Positions 11,801-26,800 of a DNA stretch of 64,000 nt are shown one piece after another; within the stretch, counting starts at the first letter, position 1; every line of letters starts with the position of its first letter. The position numbers and the translations under genes are program-made. A model generated the notes under the pieces. The model worked only from the letters and a program-made list of their open reading frames with translations, searched no databases and had not been told where the DNA came from. This DNA is from Pisaster brevispinus (taxonomy: Eukaryota; Echinodermata; Asteroidea; Forcipulatida; Asteriidae): NCBI GenBank assembly GCA_023634235.1, contig JAMKCF010000011.1, positions 18,524,027 through 18,588,026 on the forward strand, given 5' to 3'.

Positions 11801-14800
11801 GTAAAAAGCTGTTTAAATCTGTTTGGATGTAATTCTTGTCAACAATAGTATCGCATTATTTAAGCTGCATCTTTTCTCTCTCACAGACAGGAAGTTTGGT
11901 GTGAAAGCCAGACTGAGCGGCGCCTTACCAATTACATTCGGCCTCGTACGCACCAACACAGGAAACTTTGAGATCTTACAGCCTGCACTACAAGTACTCA
12001 AGATATATGCAACAAACTGTAAGTTAGCCTAGAGACAATCATGCTGACCATCATGCTGTCCATGATGGTGTGTCATGATCGAGCAGTCAGACTCGAGTTC
12101 TGATGGTTGAATACTTGGAGTGTGGGTTCGATTCCCGGTCATGACACTTGTGTCCTTGAGCAAGGCACTTAACAGAAATTTGCTAATCTTAACTCAAGTG
12201 TATAAAACTCAAACATTTTACTGGACGTGAGTTTGATTTTACAAAGAGCTAAGATTGATCTTAAGTGGAAATCAATCTTAACTGCCTAGCAAAGTGTGAT
12301 GTCACAATACAAACTACCATGGCAATACTGACAACTCATCTTAAGATGAATCACAGTGCTTTGTCAAATCGACCCCAGATTGTTTTGACAAGACCAGATT
12401 CATATTAAGAAAAAACTACAAGAGAAATCTACACAGTTTAACATCTGAACTGCTTTTAGTTAAACAAGCACAAAGAGAAGATTGATCTCAATTGTCTTAT
12501 GGGTACGTACACTTCAGTACTCCACAAAATTGAACAAAATCTTTTTAAATTTAAGATATTCAACAGTGAGGTATTATTATTCAACTGAAAAACACCAGAC
12601 CATCTGACTTGTCTCGTCATGATTTTACTGGCCCAAAGCTAAAATCACTAGCCACAGGCCTTGTGGTCCAGTGTAAATTTTGAGCTCCGAAGGATGTTAC
12701 ATTTTTCTATAAATCCTCTTGTGCTTGTGGGATGACGTTAATAGTTAATATTTCCGAGTAAAGCAAAAAATGCATTTGTGTTTTCTGTTTTTGTGACCAT
12801 GTTCCTAGGGTGATCTGACCATAATTTGTTTCGTTATTGTTCTTTCATCAGCTGTCAACTCGTCATTCCTGGGTAAATCCGGAGCAGTGAACTGTATCTT
12901 TAGGATATTATCCGTGTGTGGTCGCAAACATAACAACACTCTGCGTCTTGCAATAGACATCCTCTGCCAGCTTGTCAAATCAAGTAAGATGGAAAAGAGG
13001 TTTTGAATAAAAATGTTTCGAAGAGTCCCAATCCAAATACTTTAAACTATCGTGTTTAGAACTTAATTTTGGTGCACAAAGAAAAGTTTACTGGAGCAGG
13101 ATTTGAACCTGTGGTATCTGTATTTATGTGCTGGTGCTCTACCAACTGATCTATCTAGACATATGTTGGCCATCTTCCCTATTTTGCGCGGTAATGTGCT
13201 GCTTGGCAGTGCAAGGTTGAATAAATTCTAACTGGTGATGTAATGACAAAATAGGGAGACTGACAATACAGGGCTAGGTAGCTCATTTGGTAGAGCATCA
13301 GCACGTAAAGCTGGAGGTTGCAGGTTCAAATCCCACACTTGGCAATTTTTCTTTGTCCACCAAAAATTGATTTATATTGTACCCAGTCAGTTTCCCTTGT
13401 GGTTTATTACTTCAGTTTAGAATTTGTCAAGAATTTTCATAAAGTGTTTGAAATAAGGGAATCAAAGTGCAGTGAAGATGTTTTGAAAACTAGTTGTTTA
13501 AACACGGTGAGGCCAGGTTCTTGATAATTGTGTGAGATGGAAGTTGAGGTATAATTATCAAGAAACATGCATAAGCGTGTTTCAGACAACTTGATTGAAA
13601 ACCAATTCAACACATTTTGATTCCCATTTATAGATACCTCTCCGTTACAAACTTCCGAAAACCGTTTTAAAGTTGAGAACAAATCTGTTTATATCGTCGT
13701 TTAAACATGGCCACAAATCTTCTCTTGACCAATCAGAATGGATAAACTGTCCCAGGTTTTTATGAATGTGTTTTTAAAATACTCCTTATTTCCGTTTAGT
13801 TAATTTAATGGTGTTTTAGGGCCAAACGAAAGATGCATTTAGTTTGACAGTTTTTTTATGGGGTTTGTTTTTCCAGAGAGTAATGCTGCAAGAGCTGTTG
13901 GTCAGGGTGGTGTCAGCATGCTTCTCACTCTGATGTGTGACTGGCATAGGAACGATGTGAGAAACAGGCATGTTAAAATACGCAAAGCTATCCTGAATAC
14001 CATCAAGAATGTCACAGCTCTCAGTAAGTACAACTCCACCATCACGGTGTGTTTGGCTTTAAAGATAATGACTGTGGCCCTCTTCCAGATTCACAACTAG
14101 GGCTTAGGCTTAGGTTTCCGTTAAGGAAACAAACGCTTTCCTTATACAGGGTTTCAAACAGGCAGATTGGGCCCAAGCCAGAACCCTAGCGGAAGCTGTG
14201 GTTTCAAAAGATTTCTTTTTAAAATGTCCTCCAGTCTTGCTGTTTGTAAACTGATACTGCAATGCTAGTAATAGCATGAATAGTAGTACTATCTTTGTTG
14301 CGAGTCACTAAAGTTGTGTCTAAAATCTGACGTCCAAATTGTGGGGATTAACTTAAACTACTAGATGGGGAATTCTTCATATCAAATCAAAAGTCGAGTT
14401 CGAGTCACCAAAGTCATGTCTCAAATCTGACTCAAGACTGAGTCTTGGACTGCAGTCCCCATTGCAGGGATGAGCTTAAACTGCTAGCTGGAGAATTGTA
14501 AATATGTAACGTTTTGCTTCATTGTGCTTAAGTCTTTCTTCCTATCAAATCAAAAGTCAAGTCAAGTACAATTCACCAAAGTTGTTTCACACGTTTGACT
14601 GGAGTCAGAGTCTTGGCCAACAGTGCAAACTGTGGGGATGAACTTAAACTACTAGCTGGGGGATTGTAATTTTGTACATTTTGCTTATTGCGCTGAAGTT
14701 TTTCATCTTATCAAATAAAAAGTTGAGTCACGAGTCACCAAAGTCATGACTCAAGTCTGACTTAAGTCTGAGTCTTGGATTGCAGTCCTCGTTGTGAGAA

Positions 14801-17800
14801 TGAACTTAAACTACAAGCTAGGGAATTGTAAATTTGTAACATTTTGCTTCCTAAGTCTTTCATCGTATCAAATCAGAAGACGAGTCAAGTACGAGTCACC
14901 AAAGTCAGGTCTCAAGTCTGGTTCAAGTCCGAGTCTTGGATGAGAGTTCTACAACACAGTTGATTTAATTGATTACTTTGTATTTCAGAGTCTGGTAGGA
15001 AGGCCTTCATGGACTCCAATGGCATCAAAGTCTTGTATGACATCGCTCAGGATTATAATAATAGTCACTGTAAGTATATTGGATGATTCTGATTTTGTTT
15101 GGTTGGTGGAGGGGGTGGGGGTGGGGATAGAATATCAGTGGTAATTGATCTGATCTCACACTTAAAACCCTGCAGCGAGAGACCTGTTTGGTCGCAATGC
15201 ACCTGCGGTATATTGTCAGCACATGCAAACATTTTTTTTTCTCATACAAAAAAACTGTTTGTTTTTATCTACTATTGACGATTGACATACCGATTTTGTA
15301 CACAAAGGATGGTGGCAGAGTTTTGTTTTGGCCCCTTCTAACCAAATCACTGGCCCGTTTGATTGCCAACCCTAAAGAATGTGTGGTATGGTCCAGCTTT
15401 GGATATCATGGCATATGAGCTGACCATTGTGTATAATGTGGTTAAGACAATAGATGGATAATGTGGTTAAGACAATAGATGGATAATGTGGTTAAGACAA
15501 TAGATGGATAATGTGGTTAAGACAATAGATGGATAATGTGGTTAAGACAATGGATGGATAATGTGGTTAAGACAATGGATGGATAATGTGGTTAAGACAA
15601 TAGATGGATAATGTGGTTAAGACAACATCAATATTTGAAAATATTTCAGCATGTGCTAACAGCAACCCTCTCTGTAGGGTTTTAAAAACCATGTGTAAAA
15701 CTTCACCATGCCATGATAACTGGACACTCCCTGGCAAAACTCAAAATTTGCAGACCTGTAAGCCTACATCAGGCCTTGCGGCTTGCGCTTAAGCGTTTTG
15801 TAAAGTAGCCCAAGAGGCTAGTAAACTGTGCGCTTTACTTGCCCACAGGAAGTTTTAGTAGCCCAGATTTTAAACAGGTATTGTCATATATGTATCTTTC
15901 TGATGTAGCAACCACAACCAGTTTAATGGTCAAATGAGGTCAAATTCAAACACTTAAAAAAAGGAACATATTTAAAAAATGCGTTATTCACATCTGAAAA
16001 AGGAAGAAATATGAGCATTATAAACAAGTAGGTTACACAGTTGTTAGTAGCCCACAGGGCAAGCTGAGAAGTGGTGTTTACTAGCCCATAGCAGTATTTA
16101 CTAGACATTGTACACCGGGCTAGTGTTAAGGGCGAGCCCTGCTACATGTATACGCAGTTTGCATAGCATGTACGCTTTTTGACATCTGAGTAGGCTGGTA
16201 CCAGATATTGTGCAGAAACATGTAAAACAAGCTAATATCCGGTCTTTAAAACCATGGTACAACAGGAACGAGACTATTTTTTTGTTGTAACTTGGCACAG
16301 TGTGCAAAACAGTGTATGGGGTTCCAGGTTATGCCACCACACTGTGGTACACACAAAAACAATTCCAAGGTTTGCAGGTCTGAGAATGTTTAGAATGTCA
16401 AACCTATAATGAATTTGTCCAACGTTTGGTCTTCTATGATTTTTTCCAGGCAAGGAATTAGATTCCCTTGTGAATCTGACCAGTGTTATTCTCAGGAAGT
16501 GTTCGCCTCGTAATCGTCTACCGGTAACCACCATCAAATCCTGCGTAACCTTCATGTTACCTCAGACTACCAGTGGCATCTTACCGACTGTACCAGAGAT
16601 TGAAGGTAATGATAAGGGCCCAACATGCCATTTGGGAGTTAAGCCGTGTTCGCATTGGATTAATGTTTTACCGAGACCGTGGTTAACATTCCAATAGGTG
16701 AAACTTACCAGCGTCTGCACTTGGATTAATGACGTGGGTAAACTAACCGACACGACCGGTAAAACTAACCGACTAACTTAGGACAGACACAAGAGGGCGC
16801 TAATGCCATGACCTTTGACCGGGGTGCATGACAGCGAGAGTGCAACTGAGCTTCCATCCATGTTAATTACATGTGCGTGGGACGTGTAAATACTTACATA
16901 AAACCGCTACACTACGTGTGGCGCGGTGGGTCGGGGGACCGGATGTGGCTTTTTACCGGGACGGCTTTTACCCAGATCGCGTTCGCACTGGACTTTTCGG
17001 CTCGAAAATAAGTCCAGTGCGAACAGGGCTTTAGATTTGAATAATGTCTAGTGCAATGACTTGCTTAGTCACAAGGTACCGCTTAAATTTGAATTCCTCA
17101 GACCATATCCATGTATACAGTTGCTATGTCAAACAGTTCAGGGCAATGTTTTGTGTAGCAACCTCCAGATGAGCAAACCCTGGTACCATTGTGCCATACA
17201 CATTCATTTAAAATTGTGTATGGGCGTTCACCGTCTCTTATGTAATTACAAAAAAGCTTGCCCCCAAATCGTGTGACATAGCAACTGTCTCTGAAGTCAG
17301 AGGATTTCAAATTTAAGCGTTACCTTGTGACTAAGCAATTCATTTACCAAACATTACTAAAAACCCACTCGCAAATGGCTTATTTCACCCAGAAGGTGAG
17401 CACACATATTTCCTTAGCACCTAAAATTCTTGCTTAAGCCCTGTTCGCACTGGACTTATTTTGGGTAAACTAACCGAGCAAATGGGTAACTTAACCAGTT
17501 TAAGTCCAATGCAAACAGCCCAGGAAGTTTCCCTCCCAGGTAATTTACCCGACCTGAATGGGTAGTTTAACCGACCCACGTCTGCCCGGTTAAATTGACC
17601 AGGTCAGTTTAACCGAGCCGAAAAGTCCAGTGCGAACGCGATCTGGGTAAAAGCCGTCCAGGTAAAAAGCCACATCCGGTCCCCCGACCCGCCACGCCAC
17701 ACGTAGTGTACACGTATTATGTAAGTATTTACACGTCCCACGTACATGTAATTTACACAAACGGAAGTTCGGTTGCACTCTCGCTGTCATGCACCCCGGT

Positions 17801-20800
17801 CAAAGGTCACGGCAATAGCACCCTCTTGTGTCTGTCCTAAGTTAGTCGGTTAGTTTTACCGGTTGTGTCGGTTAGTTTATCCAAGTGCTGGTAAGTTTCA
17901 CCTATTGGAATGTTAACCACGGTCTCGGTAAAACATTAATCCGATGCGAACACGGCTTTAGCAAATACAAGTTACTAGCCAAAACCCCTTATATTAATGC
18001 CACTGGTGCCCTGCAAAATCTTTTGCTTAACAAACTAAGTTTCAATACTCTGTCTAGTACCAGCTACTACCAGTATCAGTCCTAAAAAATGTTTCTATCT
18101 GAAGTACTTCAGTGTTCTCATTGAAATTTGCATAATCAAAATAGACTCCTTGCACATGACACCACAAGCTCAAACAGCGCCCTCGCTCCGGTCAAAGAAA
18201 GACCCATCATTCATGTGTCATTGGCTGAGAGCTGTGTGGTGGATAAACGCGGGCACAACTCATTGTTTGACTTCGGCTTAGGGCGGCTTGTGCAAGCGGG
18301 CTTATAAGTGTGTGAAGTCCCATAAACAAAGTACAGTTATTCGCAATTTTCTTTAAAATGTGGCCGAATTTGATTAAATTGTCAAGGTCAATTGTATTTG
18401 GTGCTTGTTGAAAACTGGAGGGTTGGACTGAATGTTTTCTTCCAACATGTCCAATGACATTTGAATATTTTTGGTTTCAAGGTGATGATGTCATAGATGA
18501 CAGCGATGACCAAGATGATGATATCAGTAGCAGTGATGAACAAAAGGAAAATGACCAGGTACGTCTCGTTATTATTTATAATTTATAAAAATATTAATAG
18601 TAGTAACAATATTAATAAGAATGCTTGCGAAATGGTATGAACATGTTCCGGAGAAAGTTTTAGAGATCTACCAGTTCAAGATCCTCTGGGACTTTAACAC
18701 TCAGACTTATCATGTTATAGAACATAGGCGTCCGAATGTTGTAGTCTTAGATAAAAGACGAAGAAGATGTGTCATCTCATTGACATAGCTGTGCTAGGTG
18801 ATTTAAGTAAGGGTAGCTTCGAAGGAGGTAGAAAAGATCCAATAGTACCAAGACCTGGCCATGAGATTTGGCAGGTGAAAGTGAAAGTAGTCCCTGTGGT
18901 GGTCGAGAGGACATAGGGACAAATGTGAGGGTAGATCTGTTGCAGAAAGGGGTGCTTCTGGGAACAGCGAGGATCCTGAGAAAGACCCTAAGATCTAAGG
19001 CTATGGGACGTAGTCGGACTCAAGATTTACCAGCCGTATAGGAACTTTTATCCTTGTTTTGCATGCTGTGATAAAATGAAATAATAATAATAATACTTTA
19101 TTTGTAAAGCACCATCTATCTATGACCAAACATATTCCGAGGAGCTGGAAAAAGAAAATTAAGAAAATTAATTACAAAATACTAAGATTATCAAAGTAAA
19201 CGGGATGTAATTAAGAGCACATGAAAGAGATATTTAAACACTAACAAAAAACAAGTGGATAAACACAATATATAGAGTCAGTCATAAGCAATGCTGAACA
19301 AATGTCTTTTAAGCATGCTTTTGAAAATTTCCAGAGATTCGGTTGCTCGGATATTTATTGGTTATGAGTTCAAGAGTTTGGAAAAGCCACGATCGCCATA
19401 GAATGTGGTGGTTTTAGGGGCAGTTAGTAGAAGTTTGTTTGTAGATCGTAGATTGAGACTATAAGTATAAGGTGAAAGAACTTCCTTGAGTTTATTTGTA
19501 GGTGGAAGATTTAGGTTTCTATGCGAGCATTATAATTTTGAAGTTAATTCTTGGACAGACTGGAAGCCAGTGAAGTTGTTTAAGGATCGATGTGCACTGT
19601 GATGTGATTACATGTGTGTTTACCGTTTTTTTATAATTATACGTGAGCAGCAGCGTTCTATATGTAGAGACACAGAAGGAGGCCAGTCCTCTATTTAAAA
19701 AAGGACGAGCATTCACCAGAACACTCCAAAAGCAAAATCCATATGAGATCTAAAATATAAATTAATCTCCTGTACTGATTTTAATCCTCCGATACTACAG
19801 CACACAATACACAATGAACAGCACAGTCACTTATTATTTGAGGGTGAAAGGTCAACACGACACAAGGCTGGCCACACACAAAGTTTACAATGATTCAATC
19901 AGCCCTAAAAATGACAGTATTTCTCTGATAACAATATGATTTTAAAACAAAACAATACTCACAGATACTGTAGCTCTATGACTCTATCCCTCCCTACTGA
20001 ATAGTATTTGGAGCATGGCCAGAGTCATGCTCCCTACAAAAAAGAAAGAAATACCCAGAGAAAATCAATGTGCTCTCTCTTGCTCAAAGCTAAAATGGAA
20101 AAGAGAGCGAGCCTAAAGGTCGCAACCCCAAACTTAACTTTTTATCGTAAATATGCAAATTACAAAGTTGGATTTGACAGTTGAACACTGAGGGCGCATT
20201 TGGGTCCCCTACATAAACATGTTGTAGTTTTTTAAGAACTTGTTTATGATTCACCCAGAAATCAGATGTATTGATAACAACATGGATGACAAATTTTAGA
20301 TTTTTATTTATATTCAGACTTTTTCATGTCTGCCCGGTGATAGCAAATTTGGCGGCGCAAATTCACAACAAACAAGTCGCAACTCTTGCAAAACATTCGC
20401 AAAAGTACTTTGAAGAAGAAGTGGAAAGGTTTAAAAATGTTGATTTTGTTTGTCCAGCGACAAATTTTATCAAGATGGAAGTTTTTGACAAGATTTTAAC
20501 ATAAGTTTTATGATGGAATCCCTTAAAAGATGTACTAACTGATGTCAACAACTTAAGGTGACCCCCCCCCCTTCCCATGAAGCTTGGGGACATCATTTAC
20601 ATATAAATGCATTGATGGCTCATACATGTCTCCATTACCAGACCACAGCCCCCTCTTGTGACAAAGTTTTGCTAGTTTCTGCTGAATCATCAATACAAGA
20701 GAAAGCCTTGTTAAAAAAAGCCCTGTAATTTTCTCAACACACCTCGCGAAGATGTTTGTGGACTAAATATTATTTTTAGAATTAAAATGGATATCTCAGT

Positions 20801-23800
20801 ATGTGATTCATTTTGTTTAACTTTTGCTGAGATTTGAAGTGTCCTTAAAATTATACATCATTTGAACAAGTGTTTGTTGTTTTGCACTCGGAACAAAGCT
20901 AGACTGATTGCATTAAATCAATGGGTGAGAGAAAAGAAAAGAGCTTGACATTTAAAATCAGCTTCAAATTTACATTTCAATATTCATTTCTGTAATCTGT
21001 TTATGATAAAAGAATTATCTTTTCATTTCATCCCAGTCATAACTTTTTATTTGGTTAGAAAAGTAACCTCTCACCACATTGTGACCTTTTGTGAAGCAGC
21101 GCTCTCTGGTAAGAGTAGTCCAGAACACAGATTCAAGAAAAGCAGAAAATTATCTAACCAGAAACTTGAAGTGGTTTTTGTACTTTAACAAGTATGATAA
21201 ATGTCCGCAGTTTTTTGTCAGAGCTCTTTCAAAGAGAGTTGTGTTGTATGTCTGCCTAATAACTCTTGGCAAGGCCAAACAAAGTGGGTGTATTATGAGC
21301 ACTGTAATTGTTGGCTGGGATTATAGTGTGTGCTTTGAATAGAATTGAGGGAAAAAAAAGAAGAAGCTGAATTTGTGTATTGAAAATGTTCCAAGGTGAT
21401 TCGGTTTTGATGAACCCATTGCAAGATGGAAACATCCGATAAGACCCCAGGCCTTGCATTCATTCAATACAAACGCTGATCAACAGAACACACCTTGCCA
21501 CTAGACGCATTCTTCTTCAAACCGACAAAACAGGCACTCGAAAACTCTGCGTATTTCTGTCCACTAGCCAATTGCACCCAGACAATCACTCCATCCAGAA
21601 GGGTTTTATTTTGAAATCCCCCCCCCCCAACGGTTGGAAAGGCGCTAACAATGGTTGACATAACACAACACCTGGACTTCCATGAAAACTTCAAGGAGAC
21701 ATCAAACCATGTCATTTCCCTCACTGGAATTAATAACATGTAAAAAAGCTTTGCAGTGTTTGTTTTGGATAAGCCCATCTTTTAATCCACCATGTTTGTG
21801 GCCCAGGAGTCCATTTAAACAGGTTAATGACCCCCAGAGAGTTGTGACTGGCAGGATACATTAATGCCTCAAGTAAGCCCATGGCACCCACAGCAAGTGC
21901 CGTTGTTGCCCTGTGCGTTTGTTGTAGTGCCCTTTGCAAAGTTACATTTTCCTAAGTGCCCCACACCAGGGGAAAATTGGTGGCCCCTTCAAGAGCAAAG
22001 TCCAATGCCTGCATTTGTGTATAAATGTATACTGACAGTCAGAACTGTGCATAGTTTTCTTTAAGATGCAATTACAGAAGATGGCGTTCCATCAATTGAG
22101 CAGACACATTTTTTAAAGCCTTCGGTAGTTTTGAAGGATGGATAGCAAACTGGGTGCAAAATACATGAGATTCATGTTTGATAAGAACAGTATACTTGAG
22201 AATTGATACAAAATTCATAAATACTCGGGGCAGTTTATCCATTCTGATTGGTCGAGAGGAGACTACGTGGCCATGTTTAAACGTGCGATATGAACACTGT
22301 GGGAATTTTTTGTTAAATGACATTCTGTATGGAAAAAAAACTTGTTTATCAACAAGGTCAGAAATCTGAATTTAAAAAAATATTTTACACTACTTGGCTC
22401 AGAGATTACTCATGGTATATGAACTGCACTTTTTCAATCAAGACTTTTACTTGTTTTTCTTAAAATTCATAGATTTTTATACTACACATGCATCATGACT
22501 AATGTGAGTGAAAAATAACAGCATTTTCTGCAGATTTGTTGTTAGTTTCACTTAGCAGGACCCAATTTCATGGCTCAGCCTACCCCGGAATTCTGCGCTA
22601 GCGGCCCTCTAGGGTTTGCCCTTAATAACTTTTTCAGTGACTATCCAGCAGAACCAGTGAGCTTTTCGTTTCACTGGTCCATCAGCTTTTGCACTTCATA
22701 TCAATTGGGATGCTTTTTAACACTGAACTAGCAAGCTAGACACCCGGAGAGAATTTTGACTGGTCCCCGGGTGGTTTAACTGGCATTTGGCCAGCGGAGA
22801 ACACTGCCCATGGAATTACTTGTATTGTACATGTATGTGAATTACAGGGCACCATAAGTGCAGAATTCGGCGGTAAGCAGGGCCATGAAATTGGAGCCTG
22901 CTGATACATACCTTTAAGAGAAAAAAATACCTGAAAAGTTCTCTATCCATTATGAAGTCTATTACGCTATAATCTCAAAATAACATATACCTGTGGAAGA
23001 ACGTCCATTAAACTGTACTTATAGTTACTACTTAGAAACTATGTCCGAAAGCTTTTTTCAAGAAAATCATCCCACAGCTCTGATCAAACTTGAGGTATGC
23101 CTCATAACTCTCGCAATGTCAGTGAAATGCTAAGCAAAATCCTATTTTTAAAGGTTTAGTGAAAGCTGTCAGATTTACAGAGGAAAACTAGATTCATGTC
23201 TGTGTGGGCGTTTTTAAAAAAAGATGTTTTGAGTCCTTGAGCACTGAAGAGGTGGTAGGATTTAGTAAACATACTCTGTGATGTGTAGGTTTGTCAAGGA
23301 AGCTGCTGTAAATGTTTTAGTGGGGGGGGGGGGTATGTTTGGCGAAAAACAAGTCGTACATGTATTTAAGTGGCACTTTCCGTCTGATTATACTTGCTAT
23401 TCAAATAAATGTGATTTGAAGGGGATGTACTAAGAGTCATGGGGCTAGGGCAGCTGGTGTTTGGCCACAAATCATTCCGACCCTTCAATTCATGGGTACT
23501 TATAAATCAGAAAATGTTAATGGTCCGAGGAAAAGTAGCCCAAATGCTTCCAGACAACATGTGAAATGTTTTTTTAATGTGCAGCAGATTACATACAAGT
23601 ACATCATGAAGTAAAATCGGCGCTAAATCCTGTTGCATAATTTAGTGCAGTTAGTAGCATACTCCAACATCTCCAGTTGCCAAAATACTCTGTATAAAAT
23701 GCGCAAGACAATCTGATGTTGCAGATTAGGAATTGGGAAGCTCAGAAAACATCAGACAAACACTCCAGCCTGACAAGTACATCCACTCTGATTTATTTCT

Positions 23801-26800
23801 GTACCTTTTATAGCGTAGTTCCCATACAGTCTCAAGGCTTTAACACAGACATTTAGCAGACAAATAAATCATTGCAATTGTCGCCTTTCCTAAGGTAAGC
23901 TTTTCTGAGACATCCCTGTAAATTGCTGCCCATTTAGGGTAGTTACTTAGAGTATGGATATTGCTTAGAGTCTCTGCAGCACCTGGTGAAGCACCTGGTC
24001 CCCGACAGTTGGACTCATTGAGAAGAAAAGATTGGAAGGCAATTAAATCCAGCAAATCAACTGAAGATGGAATGTCCTTGGAACACTGCCCCTCACAATA
24101 GGGAGTTTCTGGGGTTTTAGAATACAGCAATGGTCTCCTTTTGGCGCTCACCTTTGTGACAGGAAGCTGGGTGTCTTTACTCTGCAATCTCTTTCTTTCA
24201 GTTTGATAGCCCCTCTCGAATGTGGTGCTTAGGGTTTGTGATTAAACGGGAAAAAGTTTGACATAGGTGATGAAGTGAAAAGGTTGCGTGATAGTTATAA
24301 CCTGAAGTGTGTTTTCTAGTTTGCATTAGGTTGAGGGGGCGGGAATGGTAGGGGGAGGCCACCATTTATAGGTTATTGACTGGCTGTGTGTTGACTCTGA
24401 GTATCTCAGATTATTTTGCATTTTTTTACAGAGCACTTAGTTAATGCTTTACGATTGCCATATTTGAACAAATGTCAGGAATGTAATCTGAAGAATATTC
24501 TTTGTATACAGCGAACTTCCAATTCTGAAAAAGAGTACAATCTTCTGGAAATGCACTGAACCTTAACCATCCCCCAACCCATCAAAATACAACAGCATGT
24601 GTTGTTTTATTCTGTTGGACTGAGGACTTCAACTGATTAAATGCTTTACATGGAATTAGGCATCAGAGTCCAACAATTTGGGTGTTGGATTTTGTTTCTA
24701 GTAAATCACTGAAGCAGGGATGTGATTTCTCCATTATTTTTTCCGGAAGTCTGTTTATTTTTAAACCCCCCCCCCAAAAAAAAAATTAAAATAAAAATAA
24801 CTAGACATGATTGCATTTGTGCACAAATGCCGAGCTGTTTCGTCATAACTTTTTCAAATTACTCAACTGAATTTGAAAGTTTTTTGTATTCAAAGCAGTT
24901 ATGACGTATCAAGCCTGTTTAAAAAAGAATTTGGATTATACCACGTTTTATTAGCAATTTATGACAAAAAGGTGCAAAAAATGAAAAAAATGAAAAAAAT
25001 TATGTGATGACGTCATCATGACGTCATTTCAAAATTCACAAGAACTTGCCAATATCTAACATCCTACCAAGTTTCAACATGATCGCACTAATACTTCGGG
25101 AGTTATACGACTTCAAAAAAGGCACCTTTAATGCCGCGTCACGTGACCCCCGATGACGTCATCGATTTGAAATTTCACACATATGATGGCTGCCTGACAA
25201 TCAACATATGTGTAAATTTTGAAGTGATTACACAAAATTTCTCCACACACATCTTCAAAAAGTCCATTTTGAACAGTTTTTAACCTGCCGCTAGAGGGCG
25301 CTCTTGTGTATTGTGACGTCATCGGTATTTTTTTTTAAATGCACACTCTTGCCAGACACTAACATCGTTGAAAGCATTTCATAACTTTTAGCACTTTTGA
25401 ATTACGAGGCACTTCCGGTTTCGACCGGAAGTAGAGGTCATGTAAGGTCACGCACACTGAATAAAATGAAGACCTAATTTATCCCTATACAATCCCGCAA
25501 ACAGAAACCTACGGTCTCTTGTGGCTGATTTGTTACAGATTTTCAAATATTTAAAATAGAAACCTTTAAGATGACGTCACGTGACAGGTGATGACGTCAT
25601 CATTACATCATTGTAATATGCAGTGTATTGCACTAATGTCTTTCATCACTGAAAGTTTCATTGCAATTGCTCTTTAGGAACTAGGCAAAAGGCCGCATAG
25701 ACCGAACGTGCGTTATCTTAATGGCTTTTATTACTGAAACAGACAAATAAAATAAAAAACTAGACATGATTGCATTTGTGCACAAATGCCGAGCTGTTTC
25801 GTCATAACTTTTTCAAATTACTCAACTGAATTTGAAAGTTTTTTTTATTCAAAGCAGTTATGATGTATCAAGCCTGTTTAAAAAAGAATTTGGATTATAC
25901 CACGTTTTATTAGCAATTTATGACAAAAAAGTGCAAAAAATGATAAAAATCATAAAAAATTATGTGATGACGTCATCATGACGTCATTTCACATTTTACA
26001 AGAACTTGCCAATATCCAACAACCTACCAAGTTTTAACATGATCGCACTAACACTTAGGTAGATATACGACTTTAAAAAAGGCACCTTTAATGCCGCGTC
26101 ACGTGACCCCCGATGACGTCATCGATCTGAAATTTCACACATATGATGGCTGCTCGACGAGCAACATGTGTGTAAATTTTGAAGTGAATACACAAAACTT
26201 CACCACACACATCTTCAAAAAGTCCATTTTGATCAGTTTTCAACCTGCCGCTAGAGGGCGCTCTTGTGTGTTGTGACGTCATCGGTATTTTTTTTAATTA
26301 CCCACCCTTGCCAGACAATAACATCGTTGAAAGCAACTTCATAACTATTTCCACTTTTGAATTACAAAGCACTTCCTGTTTACACCGGAAGTAGAGGTCA
26401 TGTGAGGTCACGCACACTGAATAAAATGAAGACCTAATTTATTTCCACCCAATCCCGCAAACAGAAACCTACGGTCTCTTGTGGTTGATTTGATATAGAT
26501 TTTCAAATATTAAAAAAAAGGAAACTTTAAGATGGCGTCACGTGACAGGTGATGACGTCATCATGACATAATTGTTTTAAAATCATTATTGCACCAATGC
26601 CTTTCATCACTGAAAGTTTCATTGCAATTGCTCCTTAGGAACTATGCAAAAAGCCTCTTAGAACGAATTTTGTCTGAAAAATACAAATTAAAACTAGACA
26701 TATTGCATTTGTGCACAAATGCCAAGCTGTTTCGCCTTAACTTTTTCAAAAAATCATAAAAAATCATGTGATGACGTCATCATGACGTCATTTCAGAATT

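Larger units (their letters stand above)
18559..24800. other. AGTPBP1 intron 10, left part
   Basis: Part of an 11.2 kb intron, the longest in the gene. It contains the LINE relic at 19085-19735, a repeat at 22560-22905 with a second element inside it, and long unclassified AT-rich sequence with homopolymer C/G runs (20567, 21619, 23319). A 115-codon minus-strand open frame at 23840-24187 has no homology or splice context I recognise. Confidence 0.5.

Noticed and set aside
15433..15625. CRISPR-like repeat array
   Set aside because: The 25-base units are directly tandem with no spacers and lie in a eukaryotic intron.
23840..24187. 115-codon minus-strand frame in CCP1 intron 10
   Set aside because: No homology, no splice partners and ordinary composition; probably chance.
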